In this document: piece after piece, positions 8,490 to 17,530 of the stretch
Position numbering within the stretch: the stretch's first letter is position 1
Layout of the letters: the number at the start of each line of letters is the position of its first letter
Assembly: GCF_006714895.1 (NCBI RefSeq)
Contig: NZ_VFME01000001.1
Span: forward strand, 1,364,001-1,428,000
Origin: Gramella sp. Hel_I_59
GTDB lineage: Bacteria > Bacteroidota > Bacteroidia > Flavobacteriales > Flavobacteriaceae
Reading direction: 5' to 3'
DNA: 64,000 nucleotides
Translations under genes and position numbers: made by a program
Notes under the pieces: model-generated
Databases searched by the model: none
Told to the model about the DNA's origin: nothing
Seen by the model: only the letters and a program-made list of their open reading frames with translations

Positions 8490-10112
8490 ATGAAGTTTTT
8501 TATAAATGAAGCAGATCAGGTTGTAAATGAGGGAATAGAAGGATTGCTTACTAATCCCAAGCTTACCAGACTGGATAATTTCCCTGAGGTTCGTGTAGTT
8601 TTGCGGAAGGATTGGGATAAATCGAAAGTAGCAATTATTTCTGGCGGTGGATCTGGTCACGAGCCAACTCATGCGGGATTTGTTGGGAAGGGAATGCTCA
8701 CGGCAGCAGTATGTGGTGATATTTTTGCTTCTCCTTCGGTAGATGCAGTGCTTTCCGCAATTATAGCGACGGCAGGTGATAAAGGCTGTCTTTTGGTAAT
8801 CAAGAACTATACAGGAGACCGACTTAATTTTGGTCTTGCGGCAGAGCAGGCCAGGGAAATGGGTTATAAAGTTGAAACGATTATCGTTGGAGATGATATA
8901 GCTTTAGGAGAAGATACAGAACAAAGAGGATTAGCCGGAACGCTTTTCGTACATAAATCGGCGGGATATTTATCTGAAAAAGGAAAGTCACTTGAAGAGA
9001 TTTTAGAGCTAGTGAAAAGAGTTGCGCAAAATTCTTATTCCATAGGTCTTTCGTTAGAGGAAGGACAGAAATTTCAGGGAAAAGAGGAATCTCGTTTAGA
9101 TGAATCTGAAGCTGAATTGGGTCTTGGAATTCACGGGGAACCAGGAGTTGAAAAAATAGCTGTGGCGAAAGCTGATGAGCTTATGGAAACTGCAGTGGAA
9201 AAACTTCAGGAATATACAAGCGGAGATGAGTATGCGCTTATTTTGAATAATCTTGGAAGTGTTACTCCGGTTGAAATGAATGTTTTACTGAATTCTTTCA
9301 GTAAAACTTCAATGGCCGAAAATATAAAATTGCTCGTAGGTCCCGGAAGTTTTATGACTTCGCTAAACATGAAAGGTTTTTCCATCTCTGTCGTGCAACT
9401 GGATGAAGAGATTAGTGAAGCTTTGCTGGCAACCTGTGATCCTGCTTCCTGGTTCATCAGTGAATTTGGAAAAGCCAGTTCGATCAACAGTCCGGAACTT
9501 CCGGAAACTCTTCCTTTTGAATCTTCGGAAAATGCCAGCACTAAGAAGTTGCTTAAGGAAATTGCTGAAGAATTGATCGACATGAAGGATGAGATCAATG
9601 CTCTGGATGAAAAAGTAGGAGATGGGGATGCCGGTTCTACCTTTGCAAGTGCTGGTAAGAATGTACTGGAAGTTATTGACAGGTTGCCATATGCTAAAAA
9701 CTGGGAACTATTCATAAGTATAGGTAGAATCTTTTCCAGAGAAATAGGTGGTTCCAGCGGTGTACTTTTTTCACTCTTATTTACCAGAGCTGGAAACGCA
9801 TTGAAAGAAAATGATGACCTGGGAAAAGCTCTATTAAGCGGATTGGATAAAATGAAGGATTATGGTGGCGCGAAACAAGGGGAGCGTACGATGATTGATG
9901 CCCTGCAACCAGCTTTTGAAGCGATCGCTAATGGAGAAAGTATGGAGAAGGTAAAGTCGGCTGCACGAAAAGGAGCTAATGCTACTAAAGAAATCACCAA
10001 TACTAAATTTGGTAGGTCTTCTTATCTCTCAGAAGATAGTTTAAAGAATGTTCCAGATCCGGGAGCAGAAGTTGTTGCCAGGGTTTTCGAAAAACTGGCG
10101 GCGATTAAATAA
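8490..10112 (+). CDS. dhaKL: Fused dihydroxyacetone kinase (DhaK-DhaL)
   Basis: This 540-residue protein phosphorylates dihydroxyacetone. The N-terminal DhaK part (about 1-330) has ISGGGSGHEPTHAGFVG and GLGIHGEPG, whose His covalently holds the substrate. The C-terminal DhaL part (about 355-540) has the Mg-nucleotide motif DEKVGDGDAG and GGSSGVLFS. DhaK and DhaL in one chain is the layout of ATP-dependent kinases, and no PTS partner DhaM is present. I chose the ATG giving MKFFINEADQ over an upstream GTG, because DhaK proteins begin close to this point. One difference is GDGDAG where GDGDTG is usual. Confidence 0.92.
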   Translation: MKFFINEADQVVNEGIEGLLTNPKLTRLDNFPEVRVVLRKDWDKSKVAIISGGGSGHEPTHAGFVGKGMLTAAVCGDIFASPSVDAVLSAIIATAGDKGCLLVIKNYTGDRLNFGLAAEQAREMGYKVETIIVGDDIALGEDTEQRGLAGTLFVHKSAGYLSEKGKSLEEILELVKRVAQNSYSIGLSLEEGQKFQGKEESRLDESEAELGLGIHGEPGVEKIAVAKADELMETAVEKLQEYTSGDEYALILNNLGSVTPVEMNVLLNSFSKTSMAENIKLLVGPGSFMTSLNMKGFSISVVQLDEEISEALLATCDPASWFISEFGKASSINSPELPETLPFESSENASTKKLLKEIAEELIDMKDEINALDEKVGDGDAGSTFASAGKNVLEVIDRLPYAKNWELFISIGRIFSREIGGSSGVLFSLLFTRAGNALKENDDLGKALLSGLDKMKDYGGAKQGERTMIDALQPAFEAIANGESMEKVKSAARKGANATKEITNTKFGRSSYLSEDSLKNVPDPGAEVVARVFEKLAAIK

Positions 10113-10128
10113 TTGAAGTTAAAATGAT

Positions 10129-10166
10129 AACCCACCTTGAAATATAATACAATCAGGGTGGGTTTT
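10129..10166. terminator. Terminator between dhaKL and sdaA
   Basis: A stem AACCCACCTTGA pairs with TCAGGGTGGGTT (one G-T wobble) and is followed by T's. It lies between two convergent genes and can serve dhaKL; A-richness on the other side is weak. Confidence 0.75.
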
Positions 10167-10176
10167 TCCTTTAATA

Positions 10177-11610
10177 TTAGCAATCACTTAGGCTTACTTT
10201 AACTGCAAGACCACCTTCAGAAGTTTCTTTATACTTCTTATTCATATCCTTTGCGGTTTCCCACATCGTCTCGATCACTTTATCCAGTGGGACCTTAGCG
10301 CGACTTGCATCACTTTCCATGGCAATTTCAGCAGCATTGATCGCTTTGATCGCTCCCATTGCATTTCTTTCGATACATGGAACCTGTACTAAACCAGCAA
10401 TAGGATCACAGGTTAAACCTAAATGATGTTCCATGGCAATCTCACTGGCCATTAAAACCTGTTCCGGGGTTCCTCCCATCAATTCGGTAAGACCACCTGC
10501 GGCCATCGCTGATGAAACCCCAATCTCTGCCTGGCAACCACCCATGGCTGCAGAAATGGTAGCTCCTTTTTTGAAAAGGCTTCCGACTTCGCCGGCAACC
10601 AGCATAAATCTTTTAATATCCTCGTAAGTAGCATCGTGGTTTTCTATACAGAGGTAATACATTAAAACAGCCGGTACAGTTCCCGCACTACCATTAGTGG
10701 GAGCGGTAACAACCCTTCCAAGGGATGCATTAACTTCATTCACACTTAAAGCAAAGCAGGTAACCCATTTAAGGATCTGGCGGAATTTCACTTCGGTTTG
10801 TCGAATGGCAGGAATCCAGTCCTCTACATTAGTATAGGAAGTATCACCAATTAAACGCTGATGCATTTCAAAAGCGCGTCGTTTCACATTAAGACCACCT
10901 GGAAGTGTACCTTCAGTATGACATCCAATATACATGGACTCCAGCATTACATTCCAGATCTGTTTGAAGTTCGCGTCGATCTCTTCATCTGTACGCAGAG
11001 AACGTTCATTTTCAAGTACAATTTCAGAAATGGTTTTATTTTCCTGTTTACAAAATGCCAGTAATTCAGTTGCCTTTTCAATGGAGAAAGGGAAATTCTG
11101 AAAATTCTTCATTTTCTTGCTGGCGTTCTTACGTTCTTTTTTAACCACGAATCCGCCTCCAATGGAATAGAACGAAGAAGAAGTTTTCTTGCCATTGAAT
11201 AGACATGCTCGAAATGTCATTCCGTTAGGGTGAAATTCGAGAAATTTTCTATTAAATTTTATATTTTCAGAGATAGAGAATTCTATTTCTCGTTCGCCAT
11301 TTAATAATATTCTGCCGGTTTCACGAACGTTGCTAATCTCGGAATCGAGGATTTCAATATCCATAGTTACAGGATCATGTCCCAGCAAGCCCAGAACCGT
11401 AGCAATATCTGTAGCGTGACCTTTCCCGGTAAGACTTAGAGATCCATAAAGATCTACATGAATCTTTTCCACCTGGTCGAACCTTTCTTTAGACTTCAAC
11501 TCAGCGACCCAGCGTTGAGCTGCCCGCCATGGTCCAAGAGTATGAGAACTGGATGGACCAACGCCCACCTTCAGCATATCAAAAACACTAATGCATTCGA
11601 TTTTTCGCAT
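10177..11610 (-). CDS. sdaA: L-serine ammonia-lyase, iron-sulfur type
   Basis: This 477-residue single-chain enzyme deaminates L-serine to pyruvate and ammonia. The beta part opens with SVFDMLKVGVGPSSSHTLGPW, and the alpha part carries the family blocks TAPTNGSAGTVPAVL, GGCQAEIGVSSAMAAGGL and GLTCDPIAGLVQVPCIERNA, whose cysteines bind the 4Fe-4S cluster. It is cytoplasmic and oxygen sensitive, as expected for this class. The gene stands alone with a minus-strand -7 box just upstream and is divergent from dnaK. Confidence 0.95.
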   Translation of the reverse strand: MRKIECISVFDMLKVGVGPSSSHTLGPWRAAQRWVAELKSKERFDQVEKIHVDLYGSLSLTGKGHATDIATVLGLLGHDPVTMDIEILDSEISNVRETGRILLNGEREIEFSISENIKFNRKFLEFHPNGMTFRACLFNGKKTSSSFYSIGGGFVVKKERKNASKKMKNFQNFPFSIEKATELLAFCKQENKTISEIVLENERSLRTDEEIDANFKQIWNVMLESMYIGCHTEGTLPGGLNVKRRAFEMHQRLIGDTSYTNVEDWIPAIRQTEVKFRQILKWVTCFALSVNEVNASLGRVVTAPTNGSAGTVPAVLMYYLCIENHDATYEDIKRFMLVAGEVGSLFKKGATISAAMGGCQAEIGVSSAMAAGGLTELMGGTPEQVLMASEIAMEHHLGLTCDPIAGLVQVPCIERNAMGAIKAINAAEIAMESDASRAKVPLDKVIETMWETAKDMNKKYKETSEGGLAVKVSLSDC

Positions 11611-11631
11611 TCAGATAAAATTATTTGAGCA

Positions 11632-11639
11632 CAAAAGTA
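11632..11639 (-). promoter_or_regulatory. -7 box TACTTTTG for sdaA
   Basis: On the minus strand this is a perfect TAnnTTTG element, which would start transcription about 17 bp before the sdaA ATG. No -33 TTG is obvious. Confidence 0.45.
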
Positions 11640-11713
11640 AGGATTTGATAAAGCTACCCATATATAATTGCGAAAATAATATTCCGAAGAAATCAAAGGA
11701 GTATTACTCAGTA

Positions 11714-11797
11714 ATGACAGGGTTGAATTTTAAAAATGACAGTCTGTCATAAGAAAAGCGCTGGCATAATGATTGACTTCAAGTGAGTGTAAAATTG
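11714..11797 (+). promoter_or_regulatory. dnaK upstream region: ATGACAG repeats and -24/-12-like element
   Basis: A perfect palindrome ATGACAGTCTGTCAT covers 11736-11750, and a further ATGACAG half-site begins exactly 22 bp upstream at 11714. Downstream, TGGCATA-N4-TTGA at 11762-11776 matches the sigma-54 core TGGCACR-N4-TTGC with two mismatches and correct spacing. A TAnnTTTG-like box with one mismatch (TAAAATTG) lies at 11790-11797. No CIRCE repeat (the HrcA operator) is present. This looks like a regulated heat-shock promoter; which sigma factor uses it is unresolved. Confidence 0.45.
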
Positions 11798-11827
11798 ATA
11801 AACTAACATAAAACAAGTTATATAGTT

Positions 11828-13759
11828 ATGAGTAAAATAATTGGAATTGACTTGGGTACCACTAACTCCTGCGTTGCCGTAATGGAAGGTAGTGAGCCAA
11901 CAGTGATACCTAATGCCGAAGGAAAAAGAACAACACCATCTGTAATTGCATTTGTAGAAGGTGGAGAAATAAAAGTAGGTGACCCTGCAAAGCGTCAGGC
12001 GGTAACTAACCCAACTAAAACGGTAGCTTCTATTAAAAGGTTTATGGGAAATAAATTCTCAGAATCTGAAAGAGAAGCAGGTAGAGTACCTTATAAAGTA
12101 ACTAAAGGTGATAATGATACTCCACGTGTGGATATCGATGGTCGTCTTTATACTCCGCAGGAACTTTCAGCAATGGTGCTTCAGAAAATGAAGAAAACCG
12201 CTGAAGATTATCTTGGACATGATGTAACGGAGGCTGTAATTACAGTGCCTGCATACTTTAATGATTCTCAACGTCACGCAACGAAAGAAGCTGGTGAAAT
12301 CGCAGGTCTTAAAGTAAGAAGAATAATAAACGAACCAACCGCTGCAGCACTTGCTTACGGATTGGATAAAAAATCTCAGGATCAGAAGATCGCTGTGTAT
12401 GACCTTGGTGGTGGTACATTTGATATTTCTATTCTTGAACTAGGTGATGGTGTATTTGAAGTACTTTCTACTAATGGTGATACTCACCTTGGGGGAGATG
12501 ACTTTGATGAAGTATTGATCGACTACCTGGCTGATAGCTTCCAGAAAGCAGAAGATATCGACCTAAGAAAAGATCCAATGGCACTTCAACGTTTGAAGGA
12601 AGCATCTGAAAAGGCGAAGATTGAATTATCATCTTCTACTCAAACAGAGATCAACCTTCCATACGTAACTGCAACTTCTAGTGGACCAAAACACCTTGTA
12701 GAAACTATCACTAGATCTAAGTTCGAACAATTAGCTTCTGAACTTGTAACAAGATCTATGGAGCCGGTGAAAAAGGCACTTAGTGATGCAGGTCTTTCTA
12801 AGAGCGATATCGATGAGGTAATTCTTGTTGGTGGATCAACTCGTATTCCTAAGATTCAGGAAGAAGTTGAAGCTTTCTTCGGAAAAAAACCTTCAAAAGG
12901 TGTAAACCCAGATGAGGTTGTAGCAATTGGTGCTGCTATCCAGGGAGGTGTACTTACAGGAGATGTTAAAGATGTATTGCTTCTTGATGTAACTCCACTT
13001 TCTCTAGGTATCGAAACCATGGGAGGAGTGAACACGAAACTTATCGAGTCGAATACTACGATCCCAACGAAGAAGTCACAGACTTTCTCTACGGCGGCAG
13101 ACAATCAGCCTTCAGTGGAGATCCACGTACTTCAGGGAGAGCGTCCAATGGCGACAGATAATAAGACGATTGGTAGATTCCACTTAGATGGTATTCCACC
13201 AGCGCAAAGAGGAACTCCGCAAATTGAAGTAACTTTCGATATTGATGCCAATGGTATCATTAAAGTAAGTGCTACAGACAAAGCAACTGGAAAATCTCAG
13301 GATATTCGTATCGAAGCTTCTTCAGGATTAACTGAAGAGGAAATCGAGAAAATGAAGAAGGAAGCTGAAGCAAATGCTGAAACCGATAAGCAGGCTAAAG
13401 AAAAAGTTGATAAGCTTAACGAAGCAGACAGCATGATCTTCCAGACTGAAAAGCAACTGAAAGAATTTGGAGATAAGATCTCTGAAGACAAGAAGAAGCC
13501 AGTGGAAGAAGCTTTAGAAGAATTGAAAAAAGCTTACGAAACTAAGGAGATTGAGCAAATTTCTCCAGCTTTAGACAAATTGAATGAGGCATGGAAGACT
13601 GCATCAGAAGAAATGTACAAAGCTCAAGCAGAAGCTCAGGGCGGTCAGCCAGGCGGACCACAGCAAGGTGCTACAGGCGCTGAAGGTGGAGCAGCAGATG
13701 GTGGAGCCTCTCAGGGTGCAGATGATGTAGAAGATGTAGATTTTGAAGAAGTGAAGTAA
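11828..13759 (+). CDS. dnaK: Chaperone protein DnaK (Hsp70)
   Basis: This 643-residue ATP-driven chaperone binds exposed hydrophobic segments of unfolded proteins in the cytoplasm and works with DnaJ and GrpE, neither of which is in the window. The nucleotide domain starts with [18 protein letters not shown] and has [16 protein letters not shown] and [11 protein letters not shown]; the substrate domain follows from about residue 385, and the Gly/Gln/Ala-rich tail ends in [12 protein letters not shown]. Length and tail are standard. It is monocistronic, with a strong terminator and a palindrome-bearing upstream region. Confidence 0.98.
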   Translation: MSKIIGIDLGTTNSCVAVMEGSEPTVIPNAEGKRTTPSVIAFVEGGEIKVGDPAKRQAVTNPTKTVASIKRFMGNKFSESEREAGRVPYKVTKGDNDTPRVDIDGRLYTPQELSAMVLQKMKKTAEDYLGHDVTEAVITVPAYFNDSQRHATKEAGEIAGLKVRRIINEPTAAALAYGLDKKSQDQKIAVYDLGGGTFDISILELGDGVFEVLSTNGDTHLGGDDFDEVLIDYLADSFQKAEDIDLRKDPMALQRLKEASEKAKIELSSSTQTEINLPYVTATSSGPKHLVETITRSKFEQLASELVTRSMEPVKKALSDAGLSKSDIDEVILVGGSTRIPKIQEEVEAFFGKKPSKGVNPDEVVAIGAAIQGGVLTGDVKDVLLLDVTPLSLGIETMGGVNTKLIESNTTIPTKKSQTFSTAADNQPSVEIHVLQGERPMATDNKTIGRFHLDGIPPAQRGTPQIEVTFDIDANGIIKVSATDKATGKSQDIRIEASSGLTEEEIEKMKKEAEANAETDKQAKEKVDKLNEADSMIFQTEKQLKEFGDKISEDKKKPVEEALEELKKAYETKEIEQISPALDKLNEAWKTASEEMYKAQAEAQGGQPGGPQQGATGAEGGAADGGASQGADDVEDVDFEEVK

Positions 13760-13780
13760 TTCACAATCAATATATTTTAG

Positions 13781-13811
13781 AAAAACCTCGCAGAAATGCG
13801 AGGTTTTTTTG
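13781..13811 (+). terminator. Rho-independent terminator of dnaK
   Basis: The stem AAAAACCTCGC pairs with GCGAGGTTTTT over a six-base loop and runs into a T-tract. Confidence 0.92.
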
Positions 13812-14076
13812 TTTGGAACCTGGTCTAACCCAATGTGCCGTTCATTTGCAAACTGGACCGTATCTATAACAGTTATCTTACAATTTGCACTATTCTCTTA
13901 GCGGTTTTTAATATTAAATAGGTTTCCGCAATATGAATATTTCTCGAATTAAAGCAAACTTAACGTCTTAACCTAAAAGTGATTTTAAGATAATTTAAGT
14001 ACTACAGTGGCTTAACATCCTGGCTGAGTTCAAACTGTATTTTTATCACAACTAAACAACTTAAATTATTTTTCAA
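13812..14076. other. Intergenic region before the collagen-like lipoprotein gene
   Basis: With the dnaK terminator, this gap is a little over 300 bp. I see no ORF, RNA gene, hairpin or consensus TAnnTTTG box in it; it presumably carries the promoter of the next gene. Confidence 0.4.
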
Positions 14077-15636
14077 ATGAACAGAATTACAAATTTTATG
14101 AGTCGGCTATTTTTACTAGCCGCCTTATCATTGGCGATCAGCGGTTGCGAAGCTGAAGACGGTGTAGATGGTACAAATGGAACCGATGGTCAGGATGGTG
14201 TAGATGGTATCAATGGAGAGGATGGCCAGGATGGAGAGGATTTTACACCAGCTCCCGAAATATTCGAAAATAAAAGTGCGGTAGATCCACTAGTTAGCAT
14301 GTCGCCTCAATTCAGCTTCGTTCAGGCTTATTCTTTACTGAGTACACCAGATGTGGTAGGAGATGATTTCCAACTTGCAGGTTCTGCTGATGGAGCAGGA
14401 TTTCTAAAAGACGGTGACGGTTACATGTACGTGGTGAACTGTGAAGATAGCTATGCAGTTGCGAGAATTAGGTTTGACCAATACATGAACCCAGTAAGCG
14501 GAGACTATCTATTGAACTCAGGTGTTTCAGATTATGCGCGTCAATGTTCTGCTACTATGTGGGAAGCCAGTATTCATGGTGGATCCAAAGATCTTTTCCT
14601 TTCAGCTTCAGAAAGTATCAATTACGATGTAAAAGGGATAGATCCATGGGTAGAAAATCCAACTCCGCAGGCAGATTTCGGACTTGATGCACTTGGAGAA
14701 TTTTCCTGGGAAAACGCTGTACCACTTCCTAAGGATGCGTACACTGGAAAGACTGTAATCATTGGAGGCGATGATGACTCCTCTGGATCTGAAGGACAGG
14801 TGGTGCTTTATTATTCTGAAAATGCTGATGACGACCTGGAAAACGGGAAGATCTATGTGCTTCGTGCGAAAGAAATTTCAGATGGGATGGATGGAAAAAA
14901 AGCTGTAGAATCTGATGTTGTCTATAATGAGTCAAGTTTTGATCTTCAATCCACCTACGAAGTAGAATTTGTTGAGATCGAGAATGGTAAAGATCTCACT
15001 AAAGATGAAATGGAAACCGCTAGTTCCAATGTGCTTGCTACTCAATTTATGAGAGTTGAAGACGTGGATTATCAGAAAGGAGCCGATTCTAATGCTAGAA
15101 ATGTATATTTCGCGGTAACCGGTAGAGGTCCAGGTAGAGGTACTTATAACGACTGGGGTACGGTATATAAACTTGAATTGGACGAAAATTCTCCACTTTC
15201 AGGTAAACTAACTCAGATCGTTAGTGGAAATACAGATACCAACAACATGGATGGAAATTTAGGAGCTCTGCAAAGTCCTGATAATATCTGTGTTACTGAA
15301 AATTTCGTTTATATCCAGGAAGATCCAAACAGCTTTAGTAGAGGACATTCTGCATATATCTATCAGTCAGATTTAAACGGACAGAATATTCAGCATGTGC
15401 TTGAACTTATTGTAAGACAGGACCTGGATCCAGATAATTCTACAGGTTTTAGTGGAGAATTTGGTTCATTAATAGATGTTTCAGACAAACTTGGAGAACC
15501 GGGAACTTTTCTTCTCGCTGTACAACCGCACTATTGGGAAAGTAGTGATTTCATGAATTTAGACGGTCATACCAATGCTGACCGTGAAGATGACCAGGCA
15601 TCACAAATAGTTTTACTAAGAGGGTTACCTAGATAA
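14077..15636 (+). CDS. Lipoprotein with collagen-like repeats, PhoX-like propeller suggested
   Basis: The protein is 519 residues. A lipoprotein signal ends at LAISGC (Cys24), and residues 29-55 are nine consecutive Gly-X-Y triplets rich in Asp and Asn (GVDGTNGTDGQDG...). The remainder is beta-rich, with motifs such as TGRGPGRGTYNDWGTVYKLELD and LQSPDNICVTENFVYIQED that recall the PhoX/DUF839 calcium-dependent phosphatase propeller. That assignment is an inference and no metal site is proven. The triplets could form a spacer or triple helix holding the domain off the outer membrane. A strong terminator separates it from the broken di-heme peroxidase gene, but the two are a likely functional neighbour pair. 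Confidence 0.65.
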   Translation: MNRITNFMSRLFLLAALSLAISGCEAEDGVDGTNGTDGQDGVDGINGEDGQDGEDFTPAPEIFENKSAVDPLVSMSPQFSFVQAYSLLSTPDVVGDDFQLAGSADGAGFLKDGDGYMYVVNCEDSYAVARIRFDQYMNPVSGDYLLNSGVSDYARQCSATMWEASIHGGSKDLFLSASESINYDVKGIDPWVENPTPQADFGLDALGEFSWENAVPLPKDAYTGKTVIIGGDDDSSGSEGQVVLYYSENADDDLENGKIYVLRAKEISDGMDGKKAVESDVVYNESSFDLQSTYEVEFVEIENGKDLTKDEMETASSNVLATQFMRVEDVDYQKGADSNARNVYFAVTGRGPGRGTYNDWGTVYKLELDENSPLSGKLTQIVSGNTDTNNMDGNLGALQSPDNICVTENFVYIQEDPNSFSRGHSAYIYQSDLNGQNIQHVLELIVRQDLDPDNSTGFSGEFGSLIDVSDKLGEPGTFLLAVQPHYWESSDFMNLDGHTNADREDDQASQIVLLRGLPR

Positions 15637-15653
15637 TTCCAATTTTAGTTTCT

Positions 15654-15684
15654 ACAGGTCTTCGTTTTTACGAAGACCTGTTCT
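15654..15684 (+). terminator. Rho-independent terminator after the collagen-like lipoprotein gene
   Basis: A perfect 12-bp stem ACAGGTCTTCGT/ACGAAGACCTGT with a TTTT loop is followed by T-rich sequence. It lies only 14 bp before the ATG of the next gene. Confidence 0.88.
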
Positions 15685-15697
15685 TATTTATAGAAAT

Positions 15698-17530
15698 ATG
15701 TTCAAAAAAATACTTCTGGCAATCATTCTAATTGCCCAGTTTTCCTGTAAGTAAGAATCGGAATATCTTGCTCTTAATTCTGAAAATAATCAGGGCTGGA
15801 CTCAGGCGCACAAATTCTACCAAAATTCGTTAAATAACAGTATTCAGCATTTATCTGAAATAAAAAATAATGGTCTGGATGATCCTTCTAATAAAGAGCT
15901 TTTTAAGAAAGCAAGACAGGAATGGAAAAAAGCAGAACCCTTTGCGGCGTATTTAAATCCTGCAGTGGGACATCGTGTAAATGGACCTGCACTTCCAGTC
16001 TTTCTTGAGGATAATTCCAGGTTTATGCCGGCGGTTGGATTGCAAAAGATAGAGGAAAGTATTTATGATAGGGAAGTTACAGCGCAGGAATTTCAGGAAG
16101 AACTGAAAGTTACCCTGGGATTAATGGGAAACCTTCAGAAGAATATAGACAAGCGAGAGTTAACCACAGAACGCTTTTTTATTGCAACGCAGCAACAATT
16201 ACTCAGGATCCTTAGTCATTCGATCACTGGATTTGATACTCCAGTTAGTCATTTGGGGATAGAGGAGGCGGCAGTCTCGTTAAGAGCCTTGAATGAGGTA
16301 TATGTTCTCACCCTTCGAAAAATTATCCAGCAGAAGGACATAGATTTGGATAAAAGATTTCAGCAAAAGCTTATAAGTTCAGCTAAATATCTGAAAGAGA
16401 ATACAGATTTCGAGACGTTTGATCGTTACGAGTTTACCAGAGAGTATTTGAACGATATCACAAGTTTATGGCTGCAAATAAGAAATACTTCGGGACTTTG
16501 GGAAGGTACTGCCAATCAACCTTTTAATTTCAATGCACCAACATTTTTCGAAGAGGATAGTTTCAAGCCTGAATATTTCATGCAGAATGTAAACAGAAAG
16601 AATTCTGGAATGAAAGTAGCGCTTGGTGAGAAATTATTTTTCGAGAAAAAGCTTTCAAAGAATGGACGTATGGCGTGCGCAACCTGTCATCTTCCAGAAA
16701 AGGCCTATGCAGATGGGTTGACTTTCAGTAAAGATAATCAGGGAATGGAGCTTAGTAGAAATACACCTACCCTTATAAATTCGGTTTATCAACGAGGATT
16801 TTTCTGGGATGGTAGATCTGAAGGTTTGATGGGACAAATCTCTTCAGTATTTACTAATAAAAAAGAATTTGATACCGGAGTGCATGAATTTTCCGAAGAG
16901 ATTTTACAGGATTCCACCTATCAGGAAATGATCCAAGAGACTTTTGGTGGTATTCCGCGGGGTAATACTGAACTTATTAAAGCATTGTCTGCATATATTT
17001 CCACGCTGAATGGAATGAATAGTAAATTTGACCGTAATATTTCTGGCAAGGAAAACACATTTACAGAGCAGGAAAAACGCGGGTTTAATTTATTTGCCGG
17101 TAAAGCCCTCTGTGCGACCTGTCATTTTTTACCCCTCACCAATGGAACCGTTCCGCCATTCTATACTGAAACCGAAAAGGAGATCATAGGTGTTCCAGAA
17201 ACAGCCGCGAATAATAAGCTGGACGATGATACCGGTTTTTACTGGAGCTATAGAGTTGAAGAGCATAAAGGAATGTTCAAAACTCCTGGAGTGCGAAATA
17301 TAGCTTTAACTGCTCCATACATGCACAACGGAGTTTATACGAATCTTGAGCAGGTAATTGACTTTTATAATAAAGGAGGTGGAGCTGGATTGGGCTTTGA
17401 TCTGCCACATCAAACCCTACCATTTAATAACCTGGAACTCAATGAAGACGAACAGGCTGATCTGGTAGCTTATTTGAAAACGCTAACGGATACTAAAGTA
17501 ACTGGTAGCGATAAGGATCTTTCAATTTAG
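15698..17530 (+). pseudogene. Di-heme cytochrome c peroxidase/MauG-like lipoprotein, interrupted by in-frame TAA
   Basis: An ATG at 15698 opens a textbook lipoprotein signal (MFKKILLAIILIAQFSCK), but codon 19 is TAA (15752-15754). The same frame then stays open to 17530. It encodes an alpha-helical N-terminal domain with imelysin-like features (GPALPVFLEDN, VGLQKIEES) and a di-heme domain with two heme motifs, CATCH in ACATCHLPEK and CATCH in LCATCHFLPL, plus the MauG/CCP block PYMHNGVYTNLEQVIDFYN. A GTG at 15965 could restart translation, but that product would lack an export signal and so could not mature as a c-type cytochrome. A single C-to-T change (CAA to TAA) would explain it. It overlaps the convergent NRAMP-like gene by 9 bp. 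Confidence 0.8.

Noticed and set aside
9206..9715. 169-codon minus-strand ORF
   Set aside because: It is antisense within the DhaL part of the kinase gene and is Ser/Phe-rich as expected from a shadow frame.
11611..11827. CIRCE/HrcA operator before dnaK
   Set aside because: The repeat TTAGCACTC-N9-GAGTGCTAA is absent; a different palindrome is present instead.
12856..13104. Minus-strand ORF inside dnaK
   Set aside because: The opposite frame of a highly conserved gene often stays open; no independent evidence supports it.
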